56,001 nt of DNA from NCBI GenBank assembly GCA_947629485.1, contig CANRDX010000007.1, positions 1 through 56,001 on the forward strand, read 5' to 3'. Both the position numbers and the translations under genes were made by a program. Below the pieces are notes generated by a model, which was given only the letters and a program-made list of their open reading frames with translations, made no database searches and was not told where the DNA came from. This stretch comes from an uncultured Clostridia bacterium. Lineage in GTDB: Bacteria > Bacillota > Clostridia > Christensenellales > Borkfalkiaceae. Shown here one piece after another: positions 7,617-17,320 of this stretch (the stretch's first letter is position 1; each line of letters opens with the position of its first letter).

Positions 7617-8072
7617 ATGAAAGTCAAACCGATCGACGAGATCATCGCATTCCTCGAACCGTACGCCTCGGAGACGGGGGTGGAGATCGTGGACGCCGCA
7701 TGGGACGGGCGCACGCGTTCTCTCACGGTGTATATCGACAAAGAGGGCGGGCTGGATCTTGTCTCCTGCGAAAAATTTCACCGCGCGATCGACGCCCCGC
7801 TCGACGATCTCGATCCGACGTTCGGCGCGCCCTATACGCTCAACTGCTCCTCCCCGGGGCTGGATAGGCCGTTCAAAAAGCCCGCCGACTTTTTCAGGCA
7901 CATCGGCGAAAAGATCGAAGTGCACTTCTACGCGCCCTACAACGGGAGCAAATACCGCGAGGGCGAGCTTCTCGGGTTCGAGAACGGGATCATCCGCCTG
8001 CGCGCGGGAGAGAGGGAAGAAGAGATCCCTTTGGAAAAGACGTCGAAGGTCTGTCTCTTGATCGAAGTCTGA
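7617..8072 (+). CDS. rimP: Ribosome maturation factor RimP
   Basis: 151 residues, normal for RimP, which binds the 30S subunit late in maturation. The N-terminal alpha/beta domain contains LTVYIDKEGG and SCEKFHRAID. The typical LNCSSPGLDRPFK motif (residues ~77-89) leads into the C-terminal SH3-like barrel. The ATG at 7617 is preferred over an upstream in-frame start at 7539, which would fall on the -10 hexamer. First gene of a long operon reaching at least ribF. Confidence 0.95.
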   Translation: MKVKPIDEIIAFLEPYASETGVEIVDAAWDGRTRSLTVYIDKEGGLDLVSCEKFHRAIDAPLDDLDPTFGAPYTLNCSSPGLDRPFKKPADFFRHIGEKIEVHFYAPYNGSKYREGELLGFENGIIRLRAGEREEEIPLEKTSKVCLLIEV

Positions 8073-8116
8073 ATACGGCGGTCTCCGCCGTCGAATAAAT
8101 ATACGGGAGAAATTTT

Positions 8117-9205
8117 ATGATCAAAAAGGATTTCTTTGCGGCGCTTGCCGATCTGGAACGGGAGCGCGGGATCAGCGAAGAAGTATTCATCGAAGCGCTT
8201 TCGAGTGCGCTCGCTTCCGCCTACAAGAAGCAGGTATTCGGGGAGACGGCGAACGTCGAAGTCCGCTTAAATCCCGAGAAAAGCACCATTCGGTTCTTTT
8301 TGAAGCGCACCGTCGTTGAGAATACGGACGAAGAGCTTGGCGACGGAGAGATCATGCTCGAAGACGCGCTCGAAATCAAAAAGAGCGCGAAAGTGGGCGA
8401 CGTGCTCACCGAGGAATTCGAGCCGAAGGATTTTTCGCGTATCGCTGCGCAGACCGCAAAGCAAGTCATTCTTCAAAAGATCCACGAGACGGAGCGCGAC
8501 AATACGCTTTCGGAGTTCTCCGATAAAGAGGGAGAGCTGATGAGCGGGCTTATCCGCAAGGTGGATATGCGCAACGTCTACATCGAACTCGGCAAGGGGC
8601 AGATCGAGGGGCTTATGCTTCCGCAGGATCAGGTCCCGGGCGAGCGCTACGAAGCGGGCGAGCGCATCAAAGTCTATGTCAAACGCGTCAAGAGCGGCGG
8701 GAGAAACGCGCAGGTGCTCGTCTCCCGTTCCGCTTCGGGGCTTGTAAAACGGCTCTTCGAGGAGGAAGTCCCCGAGATCAAGGCGGGGACGGTGCTCGTC
8801 AAATCCGTATCCCGCGAGCCGGGACATCGCACCAAGATGGCGATCGCTTCCACCGATCCGCGCATCGACGCCGTCGGCGCCTGCGTCGGGAACAAGGGCG
8901 CGCGCGTCAACGCCGTCGTCGCCGAACTCGGCGAGAAGATCGATATCATTCTGTGGAGCGAGAACCCCCTCGAATTCATCGCGAAGGCGCTTTCGCCCGC
9001 AACGGTCATCTCCGTCACGCAGGTCGGGGAGAAATCGGCGGTCGCCGTCGTGCCCGACGAGAAACTTTCTCTCGCGATCGGAAGAGATGGGCAGAACGCC
9101 CGTCTTGCCGCCCGCCTGACCGGTTGGAAGATCGACGTCAAGAGCGAATCGGCGGCCGCAAAGCTCGATCTCGACGGCGCGATCGAGGGCGGTACGGAGA
9201 ACTGA
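8117..9205 (+). CDS. nusA: Transcription elongation/termination factor NusA
   Basis: 362 residues, the compact Gram-positive form without acidic C-terminal repeats. It has an N-terminal RNA polymerase-binding domain (residues 1-~130), an S1 domain (~135-200, GLIRKVDMRNVYIELG), and two KH domains with GNKGARVNAV and SLAIGRDGQNARLAA. NusA modulates pausing, termination and antitermination. It follows rimP as in most bacteria. The ATG at 8117 has GGGAGAAATTTT just upstream; its stop abuts the ylxR start. Confidence 0.97.
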   Translation: MIKKDFFAALADLERERGISEEVFIEALSSALASAYKKQVFGETANVEVRLNPEKSTIRFFLKRTVVENTDEELGDGEIMLEDALEIKKSAKVGDVLTEEFEPKDFSRIAAQTAKQVILQKIHETERDNTLSEFSDKEGELMSGLIRKVDMRNVYIELGKGQIEGLMLPQDQVPGERYEAGERIKVYVKRVKSGGRNAQVLVSRSASGLVKRLFEEEVPEIKAGTVLVKSVSREPGHRTKMAIASTDPRIDAVGACVGNKGARVNAVVAELGEKIDIILWSENPLEFIAKALSPATVISVTQVGEKSAVAVVPDEKLSLAIGRDGQNARLAARLTGWKIDVKSESAAAKLDLDGAIEGGTEN

Positions 9206-9472
9206 ATGAAAGCCGTCCCTGTTCGCACGTGCATTGCATGCCGTCTTGAAAAGCCGAAGCGCGAGCTTGTGCGCGTCGTAAAGACCCCCGAGGGCGAGAT
9301 ACGCTTGGATCTTTCGGGCAAGCTGGCAGGGCGCGGCGCCTACGTCTGCAACGACGCGGCGTGTATCCGCAAACTCGGGCAGAAAAAACTTCTCGCGCGG
9401 GCGTTCTCCATGCCCGTTGAGAGCGAGATCTACGCGCGGATCGAGGAGGAGTTTCTTGGCGGACAAAATTAA
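9206..9472 (+). CDS. ylxR: YlxR family RNA-binding protein (RnpM)
   Basis: 88 residues with the DUF448 pattern: RTCIACR near residues 7-13, and GRGAYVC near 44-50. The B. subtilis member has been reported to bind the RNase P RNA and modulate its activity, and to affect transcription; transfer of that role here is inference. It starts at the base after the nusA stop and its end overlaps the ylxQ start, the conserved nusA-ylxR-ylxQ-infB order. Confidence 0.93.
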   Translation: MKAVPVRTCIACRLEKPKRELVRVVKTPEGEIRLDLSGKLAGRGAYVCNDAACIRKLGQKKLLARAFSMPVESEIYARIEEEFLGGQN

Positions 9473-9740
9473 CACCTACCTCGGATTCGCATTGCGGGCG
9501 CGGAAGATCACGCTCGGCGTCAATGCGATCAAAGCGGAACGCGGAAAAGTATATCTTTTGCTCGCCGATCTCGGCGCTTCCGAAAATACGAAGCGGGAGA
9601 TCGGGCGTCTGAAAGAAAAATTCCAATGTCCGCTCTACTACATCGAGGATCTTGAAGGCAGGACGGGGAAAGCGTATTGTAAACTCGCCGCCCTGCGCGA
9701 AGAGGAACTCGCCCGCGCGATCGTCCGCGAATTCAATTAA
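9456..9740 (+). CDS. ylxQ: L7Ae/YbxF-family ribosomal-like protein YlxQ
   Basis: 94 residues from a TTG start at 9456, chosen because AGGAGG (9444-9449) precedes it at good spacing and because the product then begins at the conserved KINTYLGFALRARK segment; an ATG at 9417 would add an unrelated tail. The fold is the L7Ae kink-turn-binding type, with LADLGASENTKREI typical of the family. RNA target unknown. It overlaps the end of ylxR by 17 bases and precedes infB by 25 bases. Confidence 0.88.
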   Translation: MADKINTYLGFALRARKITLGVNAIKAERGKVYLLLADLGASENTKREIGRLKEKFQCPLYYIEDLEGRTGKAYCKLAALREEELARAIVREFN

Positions 9741-9765
9741 AGCAATTCCCAAACGGAGGGAAGGA

Positions 9766-12276
9766 ATGGCATACGAAAACATCGAAAAATTGAGCGCGCT
9801 CCAAAAGGATGGAGCAGCCGTCTCCTTGAAGGAGGCCATCGCCGTCAACGAGAAGAAGCTCTCCGAGCTTCTCAAAAAACTTTCCGAGTTTGAGGCGGCG
9901 GCAGCGGAACGGCGCGCCGCCGAAGAAGCGGCCGCGCGCGCGGAGGAAGAACGGCTCGCGGAGGAGAGGCGCATTGCCGCTGCGGAGGCGGCGGCGAAAG
10001 CGGAGGAAGCGGCGCGCGAGGAAGAAGCGAGAAAACAGGCCGCGGCGAAGTCCGAACCCGCACCCGCGCAGAAGGCCGCGGCGCCTACACCCAAACCGCA
10101 GGAAGCGCCGCCTGCCCCCGTCGAGCGCGCGCCGAAAACGGCGCAGCGTCCCGCGGCGGGCGCGCAAAAGACCTTCCGCCCCGAGCAGAGGACAGAGCGG
10201 CGCACGTTCACGCCCGCTCCCGCGCGCACACCCGCAGGGCAGAGGCCGTTCCCGCCCCGTCCCGCAGGGCAGGGCAGACCGCTTGGCGGCCCCCGTCCCT
10301 CTCTCGTCCGTCCCGTCGCGCCCGCTCCCGCTCCCGTACAGCGCAGAGAGCCGGCGAAGAAATTTGAAAAGACCTATGTCGAAAAATCGCGCGGGCCTGC
10401 CAATAAGCGCGCCCTTCAACGTCAGCAGGGCGCGAACATCGGCGATTTCGATAAAGAGAGCGGATACAGAAAGGCGCGCTTCGGCAAGAAGGTCAAAAAG
10501 GAAACGCAGACCATCAAGATCGACCACGCCGTCGTCACGAGCAAGGATATCCCCATCAAGGTGCTCTCCGAAAAGCTCGGCATCTCCGCCGTTGAGATCA
10601 CCAAGCGCCTGTTCAGAGAGGGCGTGATGAAAACGGTCAACGAGTCGGTGGATTACGACAACGCGGCGTTTATTGCGCTCGAACTCGGGATCGATCTCGA
10701 ATATAAGCCCGAAAAGACCGCGGAGGACGCGCTCATCGAAGAGCACGGCGTCGACGACGCGGAGAACCTCGTCGTCCGCGCGCCCGTCGTCACGGTCATG
10801 GGGCATGTCGATCACGGCAAAACTTCCCTGCTCGACTATATCAGAAAATCCAATGTCACCGCGGGAGAAGCGGGCGGTATCACGCAGAGCATCGGCGCGT
10901 ACACCGTCTCTCTTCCCGGCGACAGAAAGATCACGTTCATCGATACGCCGGGGCATGCGGCGTTCACCGCAATGCGCGCAAGAGGCGCAAAGGTGACGGA
11001 TATCGTCGTGCTCGTCGTCGCCGCCGACGACGGGATCATGCCGCAGACGGTGGAGGCGATCGACCACGCGAAGGCGGCGGACGTTCCCATCATCGTCGCT
11101 ATGAACAAAATGGATAAGCCCAACGTGAATCCCGATAAGGTGAAGCAGGGGCTTATGAACTACGATCTCGTGCCCGAGGAATGGGGCGGAGACGTCATCG
11201 TCGTGCCCGTTTCCGCAAAGACGGGCGAAGGGGTAGACGATCTGCTCGAAAGCATCTATCTTCAAGCGGAGATGCAGGAACTTCGCGCCAATCCCGAGAG
11301 AAGGGCGAAGGGCGTCGTCATCGAGGCGAAGCTCGATAAGGGGAAAGGCCCCGTCGCGAGCGTCCTCGTGCAGAACGGCACCCTCCGCACGGGAGACAAT
11401 CTCATCTCGGGGACGACGATGGGAAGAGTGCGCGCCATGATCGACGATCAGGGCAAGACGGTAAAGGAGGCAGGTCCCTCCACGGCCGTCTCGGTGCTCG
11501 GGTTGGAGGACGTTCCCAACGCGGGCGACGCGATCTTCGCCGTCGATCAGTCCCTGATGAAAAAGGTACAGGAAGAGCGCAAGAACAAGCAGCGCGCCTC
11601 CCTCGTCAACGATATCCCGGGCAAGAAGAGCTTTGAAGATATGTTCAAAGACGCTCCCGACGGCCTCGTCAAGGATCTCAACGTTATCATCAAGGCAGAT
11701 GTGCAAGGCTCCGTCGAAGCGGTGCGCTCCTCCGTCGAGAAATTGGAAAACGAAGAAGTCAAAGTGCACGTCATCCGCGCGGCGGCGGGCGCGATCACCG
11801 AGAGCGACGTCTCCCTCGCCGATTCCGCGAGCGCGCTCATCATCGGGTTCAACGTTCGCCCCGATACGAAGGCAAAGACGCTCGCCGAACGCAGCAAGGT
11901 GGAGATCCGCATGTACCGCATCATCTACGAACTTCTCGACGAGATGGAAGCGATGATGAAGGGCATGCTCTCGCCGAAGTACAAGGAGACGCTCATCGGG
12001 AAGGCGGAAGTCCGCCAGACGTTCAACGTCACGGGCGTGGGCGTCGTCGCGGGCTGTCTGGTCGTGGAAGGAAGGCTGATCCGCGGCGGGAAGCTCCGCA
12101 TTTACCGCGACAATATCATGATCGTCGAGGGCAACGCCAAGACGCTCAAACACTACAAAGACGAGGTCAAAGAGATCGCCGCGGGGCTTGAATGCGGCTG
12201 TGCCATCGAGGGCTTCAACGAGGTTCGTATCGGCGACTTCATCGAATGTTACCTCATCGAGGAGATCAAGGCATGA
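9766..12276 (+). CDS. infB: Translation initiation factor IF-2
   Basis: 836 residues from the ATG at 9766 (GGAGGGAAGG ahead of it). Order of parts: a short N-terminal segment; a Glu/Ala/Arg coiled coil (~40-95); a long Pro/Ala/Arg-rich linker (~95-215); an IF2-N motif ([20 protein letters not shown], ~residue 262); the GTPase domain starting near 340 with [17 protein letters not shown] and NKMDK; then domains II, III and the fMet-tRNA-binding C-terminal barrel. It brings initiator tRNA to the 30S subunit. The low-complexity linker explains the long spurious antisense frame here. Overlaps rbfA by four bases. Confidence 0.97.
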   Translation: MAYENIEKLSALQKDGAAVSLKEAIAVNEKKLSELLKKLSEFEAAAAERRAAEEAAARAEEERLAEERRIAAAEAAAKAEEAAREEEARKQAAAKSEPAPAQKAAAPTPKPQEAPPAPVERAPKTAQRPAAGAQKTFRPEQRTERRTFTPAPARTPAGQRPFPPRPAGQGRPLGGPRPSLVRPVAPAPAPVQRREPAKKFEKTYVEKSRGPANKRALQRQQGANIGDFDKESGYRKARFGKKVKKETQTIKIDHAVVTSKDIPIKVLSEKLGISAVEITKRLFREGVMKTVNESVDYDNAAFIALELGIDLEYKPEKTAEDALIEEHGVDDAENLVVRAPVVTVMGHVDHGKTSLLDYIRKSNVTAGEAGGITQSIGAYTVSLPGDRKITFIDTPGHAAFTAMRARGAKVTDIVVLVVAADDGIMPQTVEAIDHAKAADVPIIVAMNKMDKPNVNPDKVKQGLMNYDLVPEEWGGDVIVVPVSAKTGEGVDDLLESIYLQAEMQELRANPERRAKGVVIEAKLDKGKGPVASVLVQNGTLRTGDNLISGTTMGRVRAMIDDQGKTVKEAGPSTAVSVLGLEDVPNAGDAIFAVDQSLMKKVQEERKNKQRASLVNDIPGKKSFEDMFKDAPDGLVKDLNVIIKADVQGSVEAVRSSVEKLENEEVKVHVIRAAAGAITESDVSLADSASALIIGFNVRPDTKAKTLAERSKVEIRMYRIIYELLDEMEAMMKGMLSPKYKETLIGKAEVRQTFNVTGVGVVAGCLVVEGRLIRGGKLRIYRDNIMIVEGNAKTLKHYKDEVKEIAAGLECGCAIEGFNEVRIGDFIECYLIEEIKA

Positions 12277-12632
12277 CGAAGAGGACGGAACGATTGGACA
12301 GCGAACTGAGAAAGGAGATCGCGGCGATCCTCTCGGGCGCGCTCAAAGATAGGGAGCCGACGCTATCGGGGCTGATCAGCGTGACGGAAGTCAACGTTTC
12401 GCCCGATCTGAAAACGGCGAAGGTATATGTCAGCGTGTATTCCGATTCGTCGGAGAAGAGCAAGGCGTCGTTCGCGCTTATCCGCGCGAACGCGGGCTTT
12501 GTGAGAAGGGAACTCGCGCGCGTCATGCGGCTGCGCACCGTTCCCGAACTCACCTTCCTTCCCGACGAGAGTTTTGAATACGGCTCGAAAATGGACGAGC
12601 TATTCGCAAAACTGCATAAGGAAGAAGAATGA
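12273..12632 (+). CDS. rbfA: 30S ribosome-binding factor RbfA
   Basis: 119 residues, KH-like fold, typical start RTERLDSELRKEIAAIL and the conserved VSPDLKTAKVYVSV strand. RbfA helps 16S rRNA 5' end maturation and cold adaptation. The ATG at 12273 overlaps the infB stop (ATGA), and its own stop overlaps the nrnA start, so translation is probably coupled through the chain. Confidence 0.96.
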   Translation: MTKRTERLDSELRKEIAAILSGALKDREPTLSGLISVTEVNVSPDLKTAKVYVSVYSDSSEKSKASFALIRANAGFVRRELARVMRLRTVPELTFLPDESFEYGSKMDELFAKLHKEEE

Positions 12633-13594
12633 ATTCCATCGAAGAAATCGCAAAAGTACTCAGACGAATCAAAAGCGCGGTGATCTTTACGCACATGCGG
12701 CCCGATGGCGACACGCTCGGGTGCGGCATGGCTCTTCATCGCGCTTTTTCTTTGATCGGCGTAAGATCCGAGGTCGTCAACGAGGGGGAGATCCCCGAGA
12801 AATTTTCCTTCCTCGAAGGAATGCGCGAGATCAAGCGTTCGCCCACGTTCGACGCCGAGGTTTTCATTACGGTGGATACGAGCGGAGAGGCGCGCCTCGG
12901 CGCGTTGGAGCCGCTGTACCGCGCGGGGGCGAAGAAAAAGACGACCGTCAACATCGATCATCACATCTCCAACGGCCGCTATGCCAAGTATAATTTCGTG
13001 CGCGATCGGGCGAGCAATGCGGAGAATGTTCTCGCGCTGATCAATGCCCTCGGCGTCGAAGCAAAGGGCGAGATCGCAGACTTTCTCATGCTCGGCATGG
13101 TGACGGATTCGGGAAGTTTTTCCCACAGCGACGTAGACGGGGATACGTTCCGCGCGGCGGCTGCCGCGGCGGACGGCGGGGCGGATATCTCAAAGATCTC
13201 ATACGAGACGATGAAGCGGCAGAGCAAGGCGCGCGCGCAGATGTTTCTCGAAACCGCCTCGGCTCTTCGCTATTTTTCCGACGATTCCCTTGCGATCGCG
13301 CTCGTATCGCTCTCCATGCTGAAAAAATACGGCCTTTCGCCCGACTGCACCGAGGGGATCGTGGATTTTGCACTCACCATCGACTGCGTGCAGGTGAGCG
13401 TATCCCTTCTTGAAGTGAAAAAAGGGCAGTATAAGGCTTCCTTCCGCTCGAAGGGAAGGGTAGACGTCAACGCCGTCGCGCATACGTTCGGAGGCGGCGG
13501 GCACCGCCTCGCTTCCGGCTGCATGTTCTTCGGCGAACCCGAGGAAATTTACGATAAGATCCGCTATGCGGTCTTTCAGCACACAGAGGAATGA
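12629..13594 (+). CDS. nrnA: DHH/DHHA1 phosphoesterase, NrnA-type nanoRNase/pAp phosphatase
   Basis: 321 residues. The metal-binding DHH domain shows HMRPDGDTLG (~24-33), VDTS (~89-92), NIDHHISN (~107-114) and MVTDSG. The DHHA1 domain has the GGGGHRLASG substrate loop near residues 290-299. Family members degrade 2-5 nt RNA and dephosphorylate 3'-phosphoadenosine 5'-phosphate. The rbfA-nrnA-truB-ribF order is common in Firmicutes. Start and stop both overlap the neighbours by four bases. Confidence 0.95.
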   Translation: MNSIEEIAKVLRRIKSAVIFTHMRPDGDTLGCGMALHRAFSLIGVRSEVVNEGEIPEKFSFLEGMREIKRSPTFDAEVFITVDTSGEARLGALEPLYRAGAKKKTTVNIDHHISNGRYAKYNFVRDRASNAENVLALINALGVEAKGEIADFLMLGMVTDSGSFSHSDVDGDTFRAAAAAADGGADISKISYETMKRQSKARAQMFLETASALRYFSDDSLAIALVSLSMLKKYGLSPDCTEGIVDFALTIDCVQVSVSLLEVKKGQYKASFRSKGRVDVNAVAHTFGGGGHRLASGCMFFGEPEEIYDKIRYAVFQHTEE

Positions 13595-14427
13595 TGACGG
13601 GTTTTCTGAACATCGACAAGCAGTGCGGCGACATGTCCGCATACGTCGTGAACCGCGTAAAGCGGCTCACGCATACGGCATGCGGGCATCTCGGCACGTT
13701 GGATCCGCGCGCCTCGGGCGTCCTTCCCGTAGGGCTGGGCAACGCGACGCGCCTCTTCGACTATTTTTTGGAAAAACGCAAGACGTATCTTGCGCGGTTC
13801 CGCTTCGGCGCGACGACGAGCACCCTCGACAGCGAGGGGGAAGTAGAATTCGGGGGAAGGGTGCCCGCCCTTCGCGAGATAGAAGAGGCGCTCCCCGCCT
13901 TTCTCGGCACCATCGCCCAGATCCCGCCGAAGTATTCCGCGCGCTGTCTCGGCGGCAAGCGCGGCTATGAGCTTGCCCGCAGCGGGGCGGAGTTTGAGCT
14001 TCCCGCGAAAAACGTGGAGATCTACCGCTTTGATCTCTTGGACGCGGTTTCGCCCGATGAGTTCGAGTTTGCGATCGAGTGCAGCGGCGGAACGTACATC
14101 CGCGCGCTCTCGCGCGATCTTGCGCTCAGGCTCGGAACGCTCGGTTATACCTCCGCGCTCCGCCGCACCGCGAGCGGCCCGTTCACCGAAGAAATCGCCG
14201 TTCCGCTCTCGCTTCTTACGCCTGAAAATTGGAAAGAATACATCATACCCACGGACATGGTATTGCCGTTTCCCGTCATGGAGGTCGATGATGTCCGTTT
14301 TTACAACGGCGTTCGTATCCCGTGCGATTCGTCCGACGGCGTCTATAAAATTTATCGCGGCGGCGAATTCTACGGCACGGGGATCGTGGAGGGCGGTGTG
14401 CTCCGCGCGGGGAAAAAACTATGCTGA
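13591..14427 (+). CDS. truB: tRNA pseudouridine(55) synthase TruB
   Basis: 278 residues. It converts U55 in the T-loop of tRNAs to pseudouridine. The catalytic aspartate lies in GHLGTLDPRASGVLPV (~residues 31-46); the KTYLARFRFG and GTYIRALSRDL motifs follow. Start overlaps nrnA; the end overlaps ribF by seven bases. Confidence 0.96.
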   Translation: MMTGFLNIDKQCGDMSAYVVNRVKRLTHTACGHLGTLDPRASGVLPVGLGNATRLFDYFLEKRKTYLARFRFGATTSTLDSEGEVEFGGRVPALREIEEALPAFLGTIAQIPPKYSARCLGGKRGYELARSGAEFELPAKNVEIYRFDLLDAVSPDEFEFAIECSGGTYIRALSRDLALRLGTLGYTSALRRTASGPFTEEIAVPLSLLTPENWKEYIIPTDMVLPFPVMEVDDVRFYNGVRIPCDSSDGVYKIYRGGEFYGTGIVEGGVLRAGKKLC

Positions 14428-15281
14428 TCTTTTCCTTCGGCGAGCCGATTCCCGCCCCGTGCGCCCTCGTTCTCGGCGGGTTCGACGGTCTTCATATCGG
14501 GCACATGCGCCTTCTTTCGGCGGCGCGTAAAACGGGCTTGCCCGTTGCCGTCACAACGATGTACGGCGGGAAGGGCGTCTCGCTCTTCGTGCGCGAGGAG
14601 CGGAGGGAGATCTTCCGAAGGGCGGGCGTCGATCTTCTCATTGAGATCGATTTAAGCGCCGAGACCATGCGTCTTACTGCGGAGGAATTTTTGCGGGAAT
14701 TGTTTTCTGAAATTTGCGCCCGCGCCGTCTTTTGCGGGGAAGATTTCCGCTTCGGCTTCGGCGCGTGCGGCACGCCCGCGCACATCGGGGCGTTCGCCTC
14801 GTGCCGCGTCGAAATTCTGCCCGTTCTCGAAGAGGGCGGAAAAAAAGTTTCCCTTTCGGCGATCAAGAAAGCGGTCGCCGACGGCGATATGAGCGCAAAC
14901 CGCCTGTTGGCGTTTCCCTATTTTGTGCAGGGCGCCGTAGAACACGGGCGGCAGGTGGGAAGAAAATACGGTTTCCCCACCCTCAATCTTTCCCTTCCGC
15001 GGGAAAAACTTCTGCCGCGGGAAGCGGTCTACGGGGGATACGCCGAAACGCCGCAGGGGAGGTTCCCCGCGATCGTCAATCTCGGTTCCCGCCCCACGTT
15101 CGGCGTGGCGGAAAAGAAGATCGAGGCGCACTTGGCGGGTTTTTCGGGCGATCTGTACGGCGCGGAAGTGCGCATATTTTTTCTGGAATTCTACCGCGAG
15201 ATCGTCGCGTTTTCCTCCGCGGAGGAACTCAAAGCGCAGCTTGCGCGGGATATTGAAAGAGCAAAGAGGTACACGGTATGA
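14421..15281 (+). CDS. ribF: Bifunctional riboflavin kinase/FAD synthetase
   Basis: 286 residues, two domains. The N-terminal FMN adenylyltransferase has the nucleotidyl-transfer motif GGFDGLHIGH (~19-28) and CGEDFRFGFG. The C-terminal riboflavin kinase shows GRKYGFPTLNL (~residues 178-188) and YGGYAET. It makes FMN and FAD from riboflavin. Overlaps truB by seven bases and the next gene by four. Confidence 0.95.
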   Translation: MLIFSFGEPIPAPCALVLGGFDGLHIGHMRLLSAARKTGLPVAVTTMYGGKGVSLFVREERREIFRRAGVDLLIEIDLSAETMRLTAEEFLRELFSEICARAVFCGEDFRFGFGACGTPAHIGAFASCRVEILPVLEEGGKKVSLSAIKKAVADGDMSANRLLAFPYFVQGAVEHGRQVGRKYGFPTLNLSLPREKLLPREAVYGGYAETPQGRFPAIVNLGSRPTFGVAEKKIEAHLAGFSGDLYGAEVRIFFLEFYREIVAFSSAEELKAQLARDIERAKRYTV

Positions 15282-16132
15282 TAAAATTCGGTCCGAGCGG
15301 GAACTGCGAGAGTTTCTACGCCGAGGGCTTCGAGCACACCGAGGACGCGGCGCGCTTCGTGCGCGAACGGGGACTTGATTGTTTTGAATACTCCTTCGGA
15401 CGGGGTGTACATATGACGGAAAAAAAGGCGGCTTCCATTCGCGCCGCCTTTGAAAGGGAGGGCGTGGAGATCTCCGTCCATGCGCCCTACTATATCAATT
15501 TTGCCAATCCCGACGACGAAATGGCGGAAAAATCTTACGGATACGTGCTCGACAGCGCAAGAATGGTGCGGGCGATGGGGGGAAGGCGCGTCGTCTTTCA
15601 TCCCGCGGCACAAGGCAAGGACGCGCGTGAGATTGCCGTCTGCCGTACGATGGATCGCCTGAAAGTTTTGCGCGACCTCATCTATGCGAACGGGCTTGAC
15701 GACCTCATGTTCTGCCCCGAGACGATGGGCAAGATCGCCCAGATCGGCACCGTCGAAGAGATCGCAGAGTTTTGTTCGATCGACCGCGTTTTCACGCCCT
15801 GCGTGGATTTCGGGCATGTGAACGCGCGCGAACAGGGGAGCTTAAAGACGGCGGCGGATTACCGCGCCCGCCTTGCATACATGATTGACCGCCTCGGCTA
15901 TGAGCGCATGAAGCATTTCCACGTTCATTTCTCCAAGATCCAATACGGGCCGAAGGGAGAGCTGAAACACCTGACGTTCGAGGACAGCGTATACGGTCCC
16001 GAGTTCGAGCCGCTCGCAAAGGTTTTGAAGGAGCTTGATTTGGAGCCGTATATCGTCTCCGAATCGGACGGAAAGCAGGCGGAGGAAGCCGCCGAGATGA
16101 AGCGGATCTATTTGCACTGTTCCGCTTTTTGA
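15278..16132 (+). CDS. Endonuclease IV-like TIM-barrel protein (AP endonuclease family 2)
   Basis: 284 residues with the endonuclease IV metal ligand pattern: His in SVHAPYYINFAN (~70), His in VVFHP (~109), Glu in PETMGK, Asp and His in CVDFGHVNA, the pair in HFHVHFSK, and Glu in VSESDG. This supports apurinic-site repair, or at least a zinc-dependent sugar-phosphate TIM barrel. Its length is normal for Nfo. It overlaps ribF by four bases and ends the operon; no clear terminator follows before the pepQ promoter. A xylose isomerase-like relative is the main alternative. Confidence 0.85.
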   Translation: MIKFGPSGNCESFYAEGFEHTEDAARFVRERGLDCFEYSFGRGVHMTEKKAASIRAAFEREGVEISVHAPYYINFANPDDEMAEKSYGYVLDSARMVRAMGGRRVVFHPAAQGKDAREIAVCRTMDRLKVLRDLIYANGLDDLMFCPETMGKIAQIGTVEEIAEFCSIDRVFTPCVDFGHVNAREQGSLKTAADYRARLAYMIDRLGYERMKHFHVHFSKIQYGPKGELKHLTFEDSVYGPEFEPLAKVLKELDLEPYIVSESDGKQAEEAAEMKRIYLHCSAF

Positions 16133-16205
16133 GGGGTCTGGCTGCCTTTTGCCGCCTTGTGCGAAGAAAAGAAGGATTTATAGACCCCGAATTTCCGAAA
16201 AACCG

Positions 16206-16234
16206 TTGACTTGCGCGCGCGTATTTGGTATAAT
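16206..16234 (+). promoter_or_regulatory. Strong sigma-A promoter for the Xaa-Pro peptidase
   Basis: TTGACT (16206-16211), 17 bases, TATAAT (16229-16234). The expected start, about seven bases past the -10, falls on or next to the ATG at 16241, which implies an mRNA with no leader. Confidence 0.85.
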
Positions 16235-16240
16235 ATGGAC

Positions 16241-17296
16241 ATGCTATCCGAGAATTTGCGCAAAATATTCGACGAAACGGGAGCGGAAGCGCTCTTTATC
16301 GAAAGCGGTTTTCTTCGCAGATATCTTACGGGGTTTTCTTCGACGGACGGCTATGTCGTCGTCACGCCCCGCGAGTGCACGCTCGTTGCCGATCTTCGCT
16401 ACTACGAATCCGCCGCAAAGCAGCTCCGCGGCAGCAGGGTGCGCGTTGTGCAGGGCGGGTGCCGCGAGGCGTTGATGTTGATCAAGCCCTATCATACGAT
16501 CGGCGTTCCCTATCAACACGTCAGCGTTGCCGCGCTCCGTCTCTATGAGCGCGAGGGGCACGAGACGGTGGATTGCATGCCCGCGATCGCAAGGGCAATG
16601 CTCATCAAGACGCCAGAAGAACTCGCCAATATCGCCCGCGCGTGCGAGATCGCCGAGGACGCGTTCTTATCCCTTCTTCCCGAACTCAAAGAGGGAATGA
16701 CGGAATCGGAGACGGCGGCGCTCCTCGAATACAAGATGAGAAGTTTGGGCGCGAGCGGAGTATCTTTCGATACGATCTGCGCATTCGGCGAGAACGGCAG
16801 CGTTCCCCACTACGAAACGGGAACGCGCAAACTGCGCTTCGGGGATCCCATTCTTCTCGATTTCGGTTGCAAATTCAATGGGTATTGCTCGGATATCACG
16901 CGCACCTTCCTTTTCGGCGACGACGGCAAGCATGAGGAATTCAAACTGCTGCACGCAAAGGTGCTGATGGCGCACGAGCTTGTCAAAGAGCGCGTCGCGG
17001 CGGGAATGACGGGCAGGGAAGCGGACGCGATCGCAAGGAACTACTTGCATTCCAAAGGGCTGAAAGACTGCTTCACGCATTCGCTCGGGCACGGCGTGGG
17101 CTTACAGATCCACGAGCCGCCCTATCTTTCGCCGCGCAGCGACGAAGCGCTCGAAGACGGCATGGTCTTCTCCGACGAGCCGGGCGTGTACCTTTGCGGC
17201 AAGCTCGGGATCCGTATCGAGGATACCGTGACCATCCGCGAGGGAAGGGTCGTTTCATTCATGACAAAAACAGACCGCAGCTGTCTGATTTTATAA
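16241..17296 (+). CDS. Xaa-Pro aminopeptidase/dipeptidase (M24B)
   Basis: 351 residues. N-terminal creatinase-like domain (FIESGFLRRYLTGFSS) then the pita-bread metallopeptidase domain: LDFGCKFNGYCSDITRTF holds the two Asp ligands, HSLGHGVGLQIHE the His, and DEPGVYL and GIRIEDT the two Glu ligands. It cleaves N-terminal residues before proline. I place the start at the ATG at 16241. An upstream in-frame ATG (16235) touches the -10 hexamer and a TTG at 16211 lies inside the promoter, so neither could be in the transcript. There is no ribosome site ahead of 16241, in line with leaderless translation. The gene sits next to efp, a common pairing in Firmicutes. Confidence 0.92.
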   Translation: MLSENLRKIFDETGAEALFIESGFLRRYLTGFSSTDGYVVVTPRECTLVADLRYYESAAKQLRGSRVRVVQGGCREALMLIKPYHTIGVPYQHVSVAALRLYEREGHETVDCMPAIARAMLIKTPEELANIARACEIAEDAFLSLLPELKEGMTESETAALLEYKMRSLGASGVSFDTICAFGENGSVPHYETGTRKLRFGDPILLDFGCKFNGYCSDITRTFLFGDDGKHEEFKLLHAKVLMAHELVKERVAAGMTGREADAIARNYLHSKGLKDCFTHSLGHGVGLQIHEPPYLSPRSDEALEDGMVFSDEPGVYLCGKLGIRIEDTVTIREGRVVSFMTKTDRSCLIL

Positions 17297-17320
17297 TCGC
17301 AACAAAGAAGGAGATTTGAT

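Noticed and set aside
9733-12153. 806-codon open frame antisense to infB
   Set aside because: GC-rich codon bias opens the opposite strand; the product is Arg/His/Asp-rich with no family resemblance, and infB is certain.
16133-16188. GGGGTCT/AGACCCC inverted repeat after the endonuclease IV-like gene
   Set aside because: Seven pairs across a 42-base loop and no T-run; not convincing as a terminator or operator.
17292-17297. TATAAT just before efp
   Set aside because: No -35 at suitable spacing, and it is formed partly by the stop codon of the previous gene.
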